From Ramazzottius varieornatus (Eukaryota > Tardigrada > Eutardigrada > Parachela > Ramazzottiidae), in NCBI GenBank assembly GCA_001949185.1, contig BDGG01000002.1, forward strand, positions 3,589,427 to 3,653,426: a stretch of DNA of 64,000 nucleotides, given 5' to 3'. This document shows positions 1 through 12,364 of this stretch, one piece after another. A program made the translations under genes and the position numbers. The stretch's first letter is position 1; the number at the start of each line of letters is the position of its first letter. Under the pieces are notes generated by a model. It made no database searches. It had not been told where the DNA came from and saw nothing but the letters and a program-made list of their open reading frames with translations.

Positions 1-2313
1 CGACTTTATTTACAAATGATCATTGATCTCGACCACTGCGCGAGTACTGTCATATAGTCAATGATGTGTCGCTGTCGGCAAGTGAGGGAAAGAGATCTCG
101 AGTTGCGGATTCTGCAGGAGACGATCATTGATCATTCCTGTCAGAAATGCTCCGACTGAGACACGAAGTAGCATGGAGCTTTTCACAGCTTCCTTGACAC
201 AGAATTCCCGTCTGTAAATATGATTTCAATGTGGACACATGTGGTAAACGTTCGATACACAAGGTTTACTTTTGCATGTCAGAACCCGGAGCGTGCTCCT
301 TTTATGCGCCACCTGACATAACTTCCTGAGTGTGCAGGGGCGGAAATGAATAAAAGATTCAAAGCAGCTGAACGAGACGCAGGTAAACGCAAAGAGTCAT
401 GAACATCCCCGATCGATATTTTTATTATGGTACTCGCCTCCAGCACAATGGCATACCCTCTAAGAACTGCCTGTTATTATAATTATAGGATGCCAAGAAC
501 GGACCAGTTTACGCACTTTGATGCCTGAAACACAACACTACGCCCGAAGACTTGCCGAACAATACCCCGTTTGCCGGAAAAAAAATGGTGCACGCGACAG
601 CCGCGGTGCCCAGCTTTGGGGGCCTTCAAAGCAAGGCGTTTCGTCGACGTCAGCAGAAGACCCTTTGAAGTATCCCGAGCTACTGCACAATCAGTAATAT
701 ACAATCAGTGCATATTATGCAGCTTGTGATGAGTAAAAGCTAATGTCGATTATACCGAAACTACAACGTTAATGAAGCCGTGTTTGGGTTCCTGCGTTTA
801 GGGCGTCTTACCTTGATCTTCGCTGCTTGGGTGAGCTTCCGGGTACCGTGGTACGAAACGTCAAGTTGAAGACACAATGGCTGGCAAACAGTGAGACGTG
901 TCAAATTATATTATGATGGTACTCAATACCTCCGTACAAGCAAAAAACCGGTTGTCGATGAAGCTTCCCGGTTCATAACCGTCCAAAAGTCAAACTTTGG
1001 GCATAGCTTCAGGCTTGCGATATCAGGGAAACGGTAACAGCGTTATGGGGAAAACCGCGGAGGAGAGGATAATCTCTAAACCGGCAAAACCGATAAAAAA
1101 TTCCACAAAGGAACAGCGGCAGAAGACGATTATTTTTGAAAAGAAACTGTCGATAGCCACATTTGAATGATGAAATGAGCTGAGATGAAGAAACAAACGC
1201 TGTGAATACGGATTCCGCAGATATCTTTTGTAAGGAGTTTACGCGCTGTAGTCTGATCGAGACAGAGTAAATTCAAGCCTCAAAGAGAGTCTGGTTGACA
1301 GTGATATGTTATGAAGCGGTTTCAGCACGTTCGTTTCGTATGTAAATTTTCATACGTGCCAATGGAGCTCTGTCATCTCCATCCTAACGATCGACTCACT
1401 TGGTCGTATCACTCTTATTCAGCGCTGACTAAACATTCAAAGTTGGAAAGTACGCTGTACGTATCGGCACAGTCGTATCTTAACTATCTTTGAGTCTTTG
1501 ACGGGTCTCAGCGACCACCTGTCGATGAATCAGCGTTGCGTCACACGAAACCTGGAAAAGGGAAAACATGGTTCAAGGATGCATGCTGCAGCATAGCCTT
1601 GAAAGTCTCAGCTGACCGAAGTATCAGGGAAAATAGGGATGCAAAACACGGCCTGGGTTCTCCATTTGAGTCGTCCACTGGCTGCGGCTAAGGTACCGCG
1701 CCGGTCTGCGAGGGATTCCACCTGGCCCAGTCGTCTGTATTGAGGTACTGATCAGGGACGACCGGCAATCTATAAAGATAGATCGATTAGTCTGGTTATG
1801 ACTACTGATGGCGTCGCCGAACGTAATAACGCAACCTCCGGGCGGCTTGCGGGGTACGCCGTTCCATCGATTCCATGCAGGTGCTGGGAATACTGTAGCT
1901 AACCTAGCATGCTCCAGGTTTCCCTTCCGGGTGAGTAAAGTGATAGAGACCTGAAAAGAGCAAGATCGCGTTGTCCCATGACGTGACTGTGGTACAAGCA
2001 TATCGAATTAAAAGGGCTTTCACCTGGTGAACAATCGATTACTACGAATCATCATGGGTCTCGGGTACGAATAGCGAGGCACCTTATCGGTTAGATTACG
2101 GTAGAAGATGAAATTTACCCATGTTCCAGAGCGTACAGTTGAACCAGCTGTCGACAGTTAGGACAATCTTTTGCGAAACTTTGAGTGTAGGTTTCGAGCT
2201 TAGCACGGGAACAAGATCGTATTTCGAGTTTCTTTTTGAAAGTTTGGAGAAAGACGTCAGCGCGACTTTGGTCTGTTCTGCCGTTTGTCTACGATCGTAT
2301 TGTCTGTTTTCAC
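1..2313. other. Intergenic region, no gene recognised
   Basis: Only short open frames without domain signatures or paired splice sites are present. I see no repeat copy shared with the rest of the window here. The last few hundred bases probably belong to the promoter region of the IMP dehydrogenase gene that starts at 2507. Confidence 0.5.
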
Positions 2314-2325
2314 TGCGCATGCGCA
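2314..2325. promoter_or_regulatory. NRF-1-like palindromic site upstream of IMPDH
   Basis: The sequence TGCGCATGCGCA is a perfect 12-base palindrome matching the NRF-1 / ewg core motif, about 180 bases before the IMPDH start codon. Such sites are common in promoters of housekeeping genes. That it acts as the promoter element here is inferred from position only. Confidence 0.45.
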
Positions 2326-2506
2326 GGGCCCCACTTGACTTTCAAGTACGTGTGCATCAGCTGATTCAGCCTTTTTAGCGTGCGGCACAGGTGTCTCCAA
2401 GTGCGCCGGTTGGAAAATTCCGACGTGGAGTAACTCAGTATCGCATCTTGCTAAATCGCCAGCCGCTTTATTCCTGCCACAAAATTTTCCTTGATAATTC
2501 GCAGCC

Positions 2507-4872
2507 ATGGGCTCCACCGTTTTAGCTAAAGGCGATGCCTCTCGGGAGAAACGCCAGCTTGAGGGGGAACAGGATGGACTTAGTCGCGAGGAGTTGTTTG
2601 TACGCGGAGAAGGCCTTACCTACAACGATTTCATCCTCCTGCCAGGCTTCATCGATTTTGCTGCTTCGATTGTCGATACCAAATCCAAGTTCACTCGGAA
2701 CATCACCCTCAACGCTCCGCTGGTTTCTTCACCTATGGACACTGTCACGGAGTCAGAGATGGCCATCGCAATGGCGGTAAGAAAAACTCAATCGATTTCG
2801 AAGTCGAGATAAATTTCAAACTGAGCGAATCAACAAATGCTCAATTGCCTGCAGAGGGGTGTGTTACATCATACTCCCACGTTGAATTCACCGCATGACA
2901 TCACAGCGCATTGGTGCGTCACGCTATGTTAGAATGGCTTCGTGATGCGTTCCACTGACGTCATCACCCGCTTCTGACTGAATTGTTTGTTTTACCACGG
3001 ATTGTTTTTTCTTTCCAGTTGAACGGCGGGATAGGTGTGATGCACCATAACTGCACAGCCGAGTACCAAGCCAATGAAGTGTACAAAGTAAAGAGATGGC
3101 AGCAAGGTTTCATCATCAAGCCTCACGTTATGTCGCCCGAAGATACCGTCCAAACTGTTATCGAATGCAAAAAGCATAAAGGCTTCTCCGGAATTCCCAT
3201 CACCGAGAATGGCCATCTGAACAGCACCCTCCTAGGCATCGTCACCAGTCGCGACATCGACTTCATTCCCGAAGGCAAGCACGCAGCCACCAAGTTACGC
3301 GACGTGATGACCAAGACCGCCGACCTGATCGTGGCTCCCTACGGCATTTCCTTGAAAGAAGCCCAAGATATCCTGCGCAACAGCAAACGCGGTAAACTAC
3401 CTATCGTCGATGACAACAACAACCTGATTTCCATTATGGCCAGGACGGATTTAAAAAAGCGAGGCGATTACCCGATGGCGACGCTTGACAAGGACAACCA
3501 GCTGCGTGTGGCTGCTGCTATAGGTAAGACCCAATCGCAAACATTCCATCAAGACACGGGTTATAACAGTTTACAGCAACGTGACGAAGGCATGTACAGT
3601 GAGGTACCCCTTTGGAAATTTTGCTTGGTTAGACGTTTCCACCACGTTAGTGCGGGTTTCGCCGTGGTGTAACTCGACGAAAGCGTGGTGACTGACGCAA
3701 TTGTTGTCCCGGCCTGGTGTGAAGTGGCATTCTGATAAACTGATAGTCCCAAATTACACCTTTCCTTCTGAACTTTAGGTACACGTGAGGTTGATAAGGA
3801 GCGTCTAAAGCTGCTGGTCGAAGCAGGCCTAGATGCAGTCATTATCGACTCTTCCCAGGGTAACTCCACATTCCAGATTGATATGATCAAGCATATCAAA
3901 GCCACTTATCCCAGCCTGGACGTCATTGGTGGAAACGGTAAGTTACCTGAACTGCATTAGTTCGCTGATTACCTTTCGACTGATATGGCTTCTCTTCATT
4001 CCAGTTGTGACACAAGCCCAAGCTGCCAACCTGATTGCGGCTGGCGCCGACGGACTTCGCGTGGGAATGGGTAGCGGCTCCATCTGCATCACTCAAGAAG
4101 GTAGGACGGAAGCTTCCTAAGTTCGCCTATAATGAACAAGCTCGTCCTCCGTCCGCACTCCTCCTCAATATCCGTACAAAAAATTATGTGGATTAATTTC
4201 TATCATTGTAGTAATGGCGGTGGGAAGAGCACAAGGTGCTGCTGTTTACAACGTCGCCAAGTACGCCTCGCGCCACGGCGTCCCCATAATTGCTGATGGA
4301 GGCGTCGGCTCCGTCGGACACATCATGAAAGCACTTTCTCTGGGGGCCTCATGCGGTACAACTTGAACGTAGTTCGCTGAATATTTTTTAGAATCCGAAA
4401 TTACGCACGGAGTTTTGAAATTACACTCCAGTTTCTCAACAGAAAATTGACCGGAGATGCTCGATGGTCTTTTTCAGCGATGATGGGTGGGCTTCTGGCT
4501 GGTACAACCGAAACACCCGGCGAATACTTCTTCCACGAAGGCCTTCGTTTGAAGAAATACCGAGGAATGGGTTCGCTGGACGCCATGGAGCAGAAGAGTG
4601 GTAGCGGACCTGAGCGCTACCTGATGGCCGCTGCCACCAAAGTCGCGCAGGGCGTGTCCGGCTCCGTCGTGGACAAAGGTTCCATCCACAAGTTTGTCCC
4701 GTACCTTATCAACGGTATTCAATATGGTCTTCAGGACGTTGGAGCACGCAGCATCGTCCAGCTCCAGCAGTTTGCCAAAGAGGGCACTCTACGCTTCGAA
4801 CGAAGGTCTCCGGCAGCGCAGTACGAAGGCGGCGTCCATGGACTACATTCCTATGAAAAACGGTTATTCTAA
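2507..4872 (+). CDS. IMPDH: Inosine-5'-monophosphate dehydrogenase
   Basis: This cytosolic enzyme oxidises IMP to XMP with NAD+, the rate-limiting step of guanine nucleotide synthesis. Six exons join in frame: 2507-2776, 3019-3523, 3779-3937, 4005-4100, 4212-4355, 4478-4872, giving 522 residues, the usual animal length (about 514). The TIM-barrel start [12 protein letters not shown] and SSPMDTVTE are seen in exon 1. Exon 2 carries the pair of CBS (Bateman) domains, ending at MARTDLKK. The catalytic-cysteine loop [10 protein letters not shown] spans exon 4, and the flap motif [12 protein letters not shown] is in exon 6. The protein ends [10 protein letters not shown], like vertebrate IMPDH2. 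The ATG at 2507 is the only one that keeps the conserved N-terminus in frame. In the active-site neighbourhood MAVGRAQG replaces the usual LACGRPQ, a mild change. The supply of GTP links it loosely to the guanylyl cyclases downstream, but they are 30 kb away. Confidence 0.96.
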
Positions 4873-5106
4873 AAAACTGTAATGTTGGCTCAGTGGATAG
4901 CGAAGCTCGAAGGTTTTATGCGCTCGTTTCAGTTCCATCGCACCTTTCGAAGTTGTCCTATGTTTTTAGTGCATTGGCTGTGATTGCTTCTACTGTAGTT
5001 GATCAAAATTTAGTACATGTTGCATCCTGGAAACAACGTACAGCTTCCTATAGCAAAATGTCACGCTACTATGTTATGCTACGCTTGTTATGGCCCTGAT
5101 TTGCTG

Positions 5107-5112
5107 AATAAA
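5107..5112 (+). terminator. Polyadenylation signal of IMPDH
   Basis: AATAAA lies 235 bases after the IMPDH stop codon, in the expected place for the 3' untranslated region. No other strong candidate lies between the stop codon and the repeat at 5207. Confidence 0.6.
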
Positions 5113-5206
5113 GTTCCGCTCACACAGCTTTCGTGCTTTTGAAAAGAGTGAAATACTAATGTCAGATGGCCGTGTGGTTGTGCGTGTTTGGGTTATCGCT
5201 ATATAG

Positions 5207-5324
5207 TACTGTAATGCTTCATGAACTTGGCGAACCCCGGTCGAGAACCATACCCAGACAACCCGCTAAGGGATGTTTCACGCCTAGGAGGACCACTTCG
5301 CCAAGTTCATGAAGCATTACAGTA
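5207..5324. repeat. Short TIR element, family A (CTGTAATGCTTC)
   Basis: A 118-base element has inverted ends reading TACTGTAATGCTTCATGAAC on the left and its complement on the right, with a TA dinucleotide at each edge. The interior shares stretches such as GGGATGTT with the element at 28935-29081, so these are two copies of one family. There is no coding capacity. This fits a non-autonomous DNA transposon with TA target duplication. Confidence 0.75.
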
Positions 5325-5773
5325 TGGCTCCTTTAGATTGAAGAGGTTGTTGTTGTAGGTGGCGACCCGATCATTTGGTTCAATCCAATTCTACTCAGGC
5401 TTCGGTTTCAACTGGAAGACAGCATTCGGCTTCGTGGTCGTGCGATTCATCCCCGAGATCTATGGTCTAACTTGTTTTGGATCTGCCTATGTATAATTCT
5501 AATCTGTAATACTCTTGCCTGTTTTTGACTTGATGATCCAAAATGATCTGTACACAACATCTCCGTGCCTATATTTTCATAGTGAATTACTGTTTTGTCG
5601 TGAAGAAAACGTGTTGCGCGCGGAATGAAAAATACGATATAAGGCATTTTAAGCCGGTATATAAGCCCATTGTAGGCTGCAGTGTTGGTTTACTATGACT
5701 TTCGGAATAAAAATTCCAATTACGATTTCAAAAGCATGGGACTATTGGCACCGCCTCGAACCGCCTAAAACAC

Positions 5774-6275
5774 TACACGCGCGAAGGGAAAGTTTGGCGC
5801 AGTAAAAAGTTTGGATTAGGCTGTTTCGCTACGGCGGCACGGACAGGTGCTTTTTGCTGCATGGAGAAAACAGCATAACTGGCCTTCCTGCCGTACGTAC
5901 GTTATGGGTTTCGGAACGCGCGGCTAGAAGCGTGACGCTTTTACTGGCTTCTTTTGTCCGAACGAGCACACCTTAAACACATACATAAACGCGACTCCAG
6001 AAATGAAACCTCCAATCACCTCCAAAATGGAAGCATGAAAACCGGCTGATTTCTGGACAGGAAAACAAACGACAAACTTACGGGATCCATCCAGAAGACT
6101 AACAGCTAATACACTACACTGTACCAATGTTTACGGTAGTTTCCACTGCGGTTGAAATCTACTACGTTACGTCATGAAGGTTTCTGTTTCTTGCCTGCGT
6201 ATAAAATCTAAAATTGCCGTCGTTTCCGCCTGATCCAAACTTTTTACTACGCCAAACTTTCCCTTCGCGCGTGTA
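5774..6275. repeat. Inverted-repeat element, family B (TACACGCGCGAAGGGAAAG)
   Basis: The left end reads tacacgcgcgaagggaaag and the right end is its complement (ctttcccttcgcgcgtgta). After the left terminus comes CGCTACGGCGG and before the right one CTACGTTACGTCAT. Both internal stretches recur in the copy at 42991-43612, which defines a family of about 450-500 bases. I see no open frame for a transposase, so it is probably a MITE or foldback element. Confidence 0.75.
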
Positions 6276-6303
6276 CTGACACCGCCTTTTTTAGGAATTT
6301 AGC

Positions 6304-6430
6304 TAATGTAAATATTCGCTGCGTCCGCGCAGCACGTCATCGTACAAGTGAAGTACAGCCCCGGTCCGCTTGTACGGATTGCGCAACTCCCTACGGGGAT
6401 GCATCGTCACGTACGTGTACGTACTGTTCA
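6304..6430. repeat. Dispersed repeat, family C, copy 1
   Basis: This stretch is about 85 per cent similar by eye to 18287-18444, including the run cagccccggtccg and the run gattgcgcaactcc / gattgcgcaactac. It is the only other copy I find in the window. It lies directly beside the family B element. Confidence 0.65.
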
Positions 6431-6859
6431 ACACCACCTTAGATCCATCGATACCGCCTTTTATCGCTGTTCTTGAAATTTAACAAGAGCTAGGAATGAC
6501 ACGTCAAATGTTGCAGTCCGTTTTACATGGTCCGCTCCGCAAACTGACCGTGTAGTATGCGGTACGTCGGTACGGAAAATACGGTTCTACGGACGTTCGC
6601 TGATGTCAAACGGCCAACACCATGCCCGGTTTTGAGCTTCCGCCTAGTTTTACTAGACTTGGGCTCAATTTTGATTATCTTCTTGACTATTCAACCATCC
6701 AGCTGGTTTTTCTATAATTTTACTGAGTAGACAAATTCGTTAGCTGGCTTTAGATGTATTCTTTCATTGATTTTCGTTTTCAAGTCTCAAACGATGTTAA
6801 CAAAAAGAAAGAAGCCCAGCACAAGCTGGACTTGCAGGTTACGAGTATCTCAAATATAA

Positions 6860-7170
6860 AAGACTTCTTCTAGAACGCGAAGGAATGGAAAGGTTCCTGA
6901 AACACAGACAGCATTTCACCTCTGCATGTCTGCACTAAAACGGCTTTTCCAATTTCAATTATCGCAATACAATAATCCAATATCAATTTTCCAATTCCAA
7001 TTTCAATTATCGTAATACGATAATTGAAATTGGAATTGGAAAATTGATATTGGATTATCGTAATACGATAATTGAAATTGGAAAAGCCGTTTTAGTGCAG
7101 ACATACAAAAGGAAGTTGCTGTCTGTGTTTTAGGAATCTTTCCATTCCTTCGCGGTCTAAAAGAAGTCTT
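6860..7170. repeat. Long palindrome / foldback element
   Basis: Two arms of about 155 bases are nearly perfect complements of each other around a centre near 7019. The outer ends read aagacttctt and aagaagtctt, and the inner arms are A/T-rich with repeated caatttcaattatcg blocks. The whole element could form a single long hairpin. It has no coding capacity. It resembles foldback (TIR-only) transposons. Confidence 0.75.
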
Positions 7171-7597
7171 TTGTGATTTATTCAAAAATTCAAATATTCA
7201 AAAAAAGGCCGATTTGGATCCATTTTCAAATTATCTATCACTAGCAAGTGGTCACTAGCAATTAGGCAATATTAGATGCTTTTTCCATCTAATGAATTAT
7301 ATTAATACTTATTAGATGACTTCTGAGAAAACTTTATTAAATCAACATTAAATTAGGTGCAAAATAGCCAATTCGGCTGATATAACATATTGAACTTAGC
7401 TTATTAGGTCCAAAAACGACTAAATATAATAAATTTTATTGAATTATATCAAATTAGATTCAACCTGGAGGGTCGATATTATAGTAAAATTATATTTGGT
7501 TCGGATTTGCTTATGCCCACAATGCCCACAAAATTTGCACTGACTGTAACGCCCAACGACTTTCTGACCCCTATGGTGGGCCTCGCTCCGGCGTACC
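7171..7597. other. AT-rich intergenic stretch
   Basis: Strongly A/T-rich sequence with recurring TTAGAT and ATTAGG words lies between the foldback element and the family B fragment. I see no gene, RNA gene or clear repeat unit. Confidence 0.4.
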
Positions 7598-7766
7598 GTA
7601 CACGCGCGAAGGAAAAGTTTGGAACAGGCGCTTCCGAAACAGCGGAACGGAAGTTCGTGCGTACGTGCGCAATCTACACCGACGCACTTCTTGACAATTT
7701 TCTACGGTTGGATTCTCAATCTGCCGTCGTTTCCGCCGGCTCCAAACTTTCCCTTCGAGCGTGTGC
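7598..7766. repeat. Family B inverted-repeat element, short copy
   Basis: The left end gtacacgcgcgaaggaaaag and the right end ctttcccttcgagcgtgt are imperfect complements. Inside are ccgtcgtttccgcc and ttttctacggttg, words shared with the other family B copies. At 169 bases it is an internally deleted copy. Confidence 0.65.
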
Positions 7767-9060
7767 CCCATACACTGAAATAGTCAGAACAGGCGCGCGA
7801 AAGAGTTCTGCGATCAGCGTTGGACGGGTAATTTACCAGGAAAATCATCCGTCTGCGATGGTCTATAAAACCACTGTTCTCCATGACACGGGGAGAACCC
7901 GTTTAACTGCTTGATCCATTTTCCTTTGCAGTTGACTTCACCCGTCTCTCGCAGGGCCTAGATGTCGCCTTCCGTACCTACCCTATCTTCGCGAAGTATT
8001 ATCAACCACATAACGATTCAGAGTTTTCACAAGATTCCGACTCTCGAGTTATCCGGAAAAACTATACACTGTGCTTCATTCGATAGATCTTGGTGAGCTG
8101 GTCAAAATGATCGCCTCCTATTCACTTATTCCCCCGCAGGATCGAGAGTTACTCCTGAAAAACTGGCCGAAAGAGACGTCCCCTAGGCCACGACGAAATC
8201 TAGACAGAGAAGGGTGCAAGGCCTGATTTTCCTCCCGTTCTTCCGTTTTGACTTGCGTTGACCTGATGCAGGATGCTCTCTTCTCGAGGCCTGAAGAATT
8301 GCTCAGCTCTCCCAGCTTTGTTGTGTGAGCTGCCTAGGTTCTTGTTGGAGAAAGTAAGCTTACTGATACATTACTGAAAATGAGTTCCTCTGTTCGAATC
8401 CGACTTCGGACCACTCGTTTTCCGAATTCGTCGAGGAGCAGTTGATCTTCTACATGCATAGCAAACAGTTCCGAAAGGGCGTGCTCTACATAATGTGCTC
8501 TAGACAGCTAAGAATCGACACGGCGAAACTCAAGGTGGCATTCGCGGTCGTGGCGGGAGATCTGGCCGGTCTTCCCCCGGGTTCCAGTAGCTCGAACACA
8601 CATCGAAGGACCTCTTGAATCTGAAGCAGAAGATCCGGTCGTGCTCAACCGCTAGCTGCAGTTTTCGGTTATGGTACAGTACAGACGTTAGAAGGGACTC
8701 GCTCATTTTCAAAGGTACGTAAATGCGGCAGCGCTCACTTCAGGTCCATTCTGAACGGCTGGAAAGGAAAGCACCCACCAAGGCACCCGTGTGACATTGG
8801 AATAATTACATGCATGCTGAGCTTGCCTTTTGAGATCTTCTTCAAGAACTGCATTTTTGTTAGCGCTCGCCGGTTGAAACATTCCTCACTGTGGTCCTTA
8901 CCTGTCATGGAATGCTGTACACGCACGAAAGAAATTACGGGTCAGTAACAATAATTCAATACGTATACATCTCTTCACGTTTCCCAACCATCAAAGCTGT
9001 CCATCCTACAATTCTTATAGTGTCGAGGACCACATAAGTCTACCAGGTACGTTTTGTACC
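7767..9060. other. Intergenic region, no gene recognised
   Basis: No open frame here shows splice continuity or a family motif. Near 8918-8948 the string gtacacgcacgaaag followed by gggtcagtaa looks like an isolated left end of family B, without a matching right end nearby. Confidence 0.4.
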
Positions 9061-9529
9061 CTATGGTGCTGTGGTCAGTTGGCTGCCGTGTGTAGTGTTT
9101 GAGGTGGTTTCGTCTCAACCGGATGTCGTGTTCCGAATAACCGATCAACAATCAGCCGAAAGAACTCACGCTGAACGGCAGAACGCAAAACAATTTTCTG
9201 TCTTCCTCCATCAGCTTCCTCCTCTTGCTCAAGCCGTCTACTCCACTTTGGGCCATATTGGAACAACTCCGGGGGACAGGCACGCTTGCCTCCGGATGTC
9301 TGTAGGTTGTTTCCACATCGTAAAAGCGGAGATAAACTCGTACAGACCTGAAAGCCTCAACAAAAGTCATCCGCAGAATACCAAAAGGAGCTCGTATGCT
9401 GGCAGCAACGAGTTTAACGGAAAGAATGGAAGATTTGCTTCAAAAGAGGTCGGAATCATCCTGGCGTCATTTGATGCTGTTCAGCTTTGGCTTGAAGCAG
9501 CCGGACAAAGATAAGAGCAAGAAAGGAAA

Positions 9530-11694
9530 CCTCAACAAATTCTCGCAGCTGTAAAGAGTTTCCCCAACGGATCTGCTGGTGGCGTTGATGGCCTGAGACC
9601 GCAGCATCTCAAAGACATGCTGTCAGGTGCACCGAACGGGGCAACGGTGGCGCTAGCAGAAGCATTGGCTAAGCTGATTACGCTGATGCTTCTGGGCAGA
9701 ATTCCTGATGCTATTTGCGGTGTGCTCTACGGGGCATCGTTCACAGCCCTCAAGAAGAAAGATGGAGGCCTGGAAACACGCTACGTCGCTTGGCAGGCAA
9801 GATCGTTGGCAAGAGAGTGGGCCGTGTGATGGAGGAACAGGTCCGTCCTGAGCAAGTTGGTTGCGGTACCGGAGGTGCAGCAGAAACAGCAGTCCGTGCG
9901 GTTCGCTGCTTCCTTGAGAAGGGAAGAGACGAAAGTCAAGTGCTGCTCAAGCTAGACTTCAAGAACGCCTTCAACACTATATACCGAGAAGTTCTTCTTC
10001 GTGTTATTAAAGACTTCTTGCCTAAATACTTCCCATTTGCCTGGCAGTCTTACCGATATTCCTCGAAGCTACTGTTTGGCCAACATACTCTCGAGTCAGC
10101 AAAGGGTGAGCAGCAAGGAGACCCACTGGGGCCCTTATTGTTTTGCGTTCTCATCCAAAAGCTTGTCAAGAGCCTCACTTCCCCCCTGAATGTGTGGTAC
10201 CTCGATGACGGCACCATCGGCGGTAAGATTGAAACTGCTTTGTCAGATTTGGTGGTAATCAGCGAAGGGTGGAAGCTCGGACTGGAACTGAACTCGGCCA
10301 AACGTGAGCTTTCCTCCTTCGGGGGTTCTGCTCTGGAACGCCAAGCCGTTCAGGAAAGAGCAGCCGTCGCCTGTCCGGGTATTCTTTTTCGTTCCAGGAG
10401 CGACCTCAACCTTCTAGGAGCACCACTGATGGAAGAGGGCCTGGAGGAAGCCGTCCGAGCTAAAACAAGTAAGATCCGGTTGGTAAACGCAAACCTAAAT
10501 CTCTTGTTTGCCCACCATTTCCTGCTCAAGAACTGCCTTTGACTGCCTGAGTTGCTGTACATTCTCCGGTGCTCTCCAGTATGGAAGGTCCCTGCATTAC
10601 TCCGCGAGTTCGACGAAGTGGTTCGGTCGAGCTTGTCGGAAATTACCAACACTGGGATGGGTTCCGGTCCATGGCGGCAAGCAACACTACCTGTCGGTTT
10701 GGGTGGATTAGGCATCCGTCGTACGGAAGAAGTCGCGCTCCCTGCCTTCTAGGCTTCGCTTCATTCTGTACAACAACTGGTGCTGAGTATCCTGCCTGAA
10801 GCCGACTTGCATGGTGAAGCAAACCTCGCTCTCTCCAAATGGAGCCTCCACTCCACAGCTGAGCCTCCTGTTCCCGAACTTCGCCGCCAGCAGAAAGCCT
10901 GGGACATACCTTTGCTAAAAGAAATACACGAGCAGCTAGTAAGTACTGCTTCGGATAATGATAAAGCGCGACTTCTTGCAGTTTCAGATGAGAACTCAGG
11001 CTCCTGGCTTTATGCGCTGCTGTCATCCTTGTTGGGAAACCTGCTCGACAACAACGCCCTACGGATTAGTATTGGTTTGCTTCTTGGTGCCAAGCTATGC
11101 CGTTCCCACGTGTGTCGATGTGGCGCCAGCGTGGATGAGTTTGGCCAACACGGGTTGAGCTGTAAGTTCAGTGGAGGGCGTCACAGTCGTCACAGTGAGC
11201 TCAACGAGTCCCTAAAAATTCCTGCAGTTCTCAAACCACCCGGGATTTTCTGAAAAGACAAAAAACGGTCAGATGGAATGACGCAAGTCCCTCGGAATAA
11301 TGGTAAGGAGCTTGTATGGGACGTCACAGTTGTGGATACACAGGCTTTGACAAACTTTGCAATGTCAACGGCGAAAGCTGGATCAGCTGCTGACGCCGCC
11401 GAGAAGAGAAAGATCACGAAGTACGAGGACATCGGAAGCCAATTTGAGTTCTGCCCTGTCGGACTGGAGACCCTTGGACCTTGGGGTCCTTCCGCGACAG
11501 CGCTGTTCGAAGCTGTAGGAAAAAAGATGGCGGAAGTAACGGGCGAGCCGAGGTCATTTCAGTTTTTTAAGCAGCGAGTGTCCATAGATATTCAACGCGA
11601 TTATTGTTATTCTGTTCTGACTACTGTTAGAGATACGAAGGGTCTTGATGAAGTGTTTTATGTTTTAGATGTCAAAAAGGGAAAATCCGTGTAG
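9530..11694 (+). pseudogene. Decayed retroelement reverse transcriptase with C-terminal nuclease-like domain
   Basis: The translation begins with FPNGSAGGVDGLRPQHLKD, typical of invertebrate retroelement reverse transcriptases. It continues through LKLDFKNAFNTI, then QQGDPLGPLLFC and YLDDGT, the polymerase catalytic motif. The tail contains a Cys/His cluster (CRCG...HGLSCK) and DGMTQVP...LVWDVTV, resembling the PD-(D/E)xK-like end of these elements. A frameshift near 9765 joins the first and second parts. Three in-frame stops follow in the same frame: TGA 10540-10542, TAG 10750-10752 and TGA 11251-11253. It therefore cannot encode a full enzyme. AATAAA at 11755-11760 may be its 3' end. The 5' boundary is not visible; open frame at 9071-9514 may be an upstream remnant. 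I could not assign a clade. Confidence 0.85.
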
Positions 11695-11760
11695 CGTTTT
11701 TGTTAATTATGTATCGCTGCTTCCTCATTTTTTGAGTATAGATTATTATCTACAAATAAA

Positions 11761-12364
11761 GATATTTCTAATACGTGTAACACCTAAAAAATACCACTCT
11801 AGAAGATTGGCTCTGGATAAATCAAATAGAACCTTCCTCTGCTGACTCGAATAGCTTTACCGCAGCTCTCCCAACACTTCACATCTGCTTCACGCGGTAA
11901 TCCAATCATTCGCTTCACAGGCCCATCCCGCCGTACCGTAAATAAACGCAATAAAGCAAGAAGCGAGTCCTTCACTTAGTGCGACGCACCATGACGTTAA
12001 CGATATGGCTTGTCATTAGTCAAAAGGCAGTGACGCCGGAAGCACAACAACGACAAAACAAGACGAAAGGAAGCAGCACGATGAGCTGTTCTGGAAAGGC
12101 CGAAACAGATTAGATTAGAGTCGCGTAGGCAAGCCAATTTAAAAAGACGGCGCATGAGGCGGAGTCGCACTTGTGCAGCACCAAAAAACAGCCAATAAGC
12201 TACATGCGCACCCTCAAAGGGCTCCTGTGCGCGACCATATCGCAATTCCCTGATTATCTTCTCCCGCCGCAAATCCCACCTGTTTACTTAACAGATGTCA
12301 CGTCGCATTCGGCTACCTTCTACTTCCTCGTTTAACGGATAGTAACTTTCAACCACGTGCAGGT
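11761..12364. other. Intergenic / upstream region of GPCR
   Basis: Nothing recognisable between the end of the retroelement and the start codon of the GPCR at 12365. Promoter elements of the GPCR are probably here but none is distinctive. Confidence 0.4.

Noticed and set aside
1624-2001. Minus-strand open frame of 125 codons in the first intergenic region
   Set aside because: No family features, no paired splice sites, and composition like random open sequence.
8340-8420. tRNA-like string gttcgaatccgacttcggacca
   Set aside because: The T-arm stem does not pair and there is no matching A-box or acceptor stem; a tRNA-derived SINE fragment is possible but unsupported.
10540-11253. TGA and TAG codons in the retroelement as possible recoding sites
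   Set aside because: Two different stop codons plus a separate frameshift are better explained by decay, and no structured element follows the stops.
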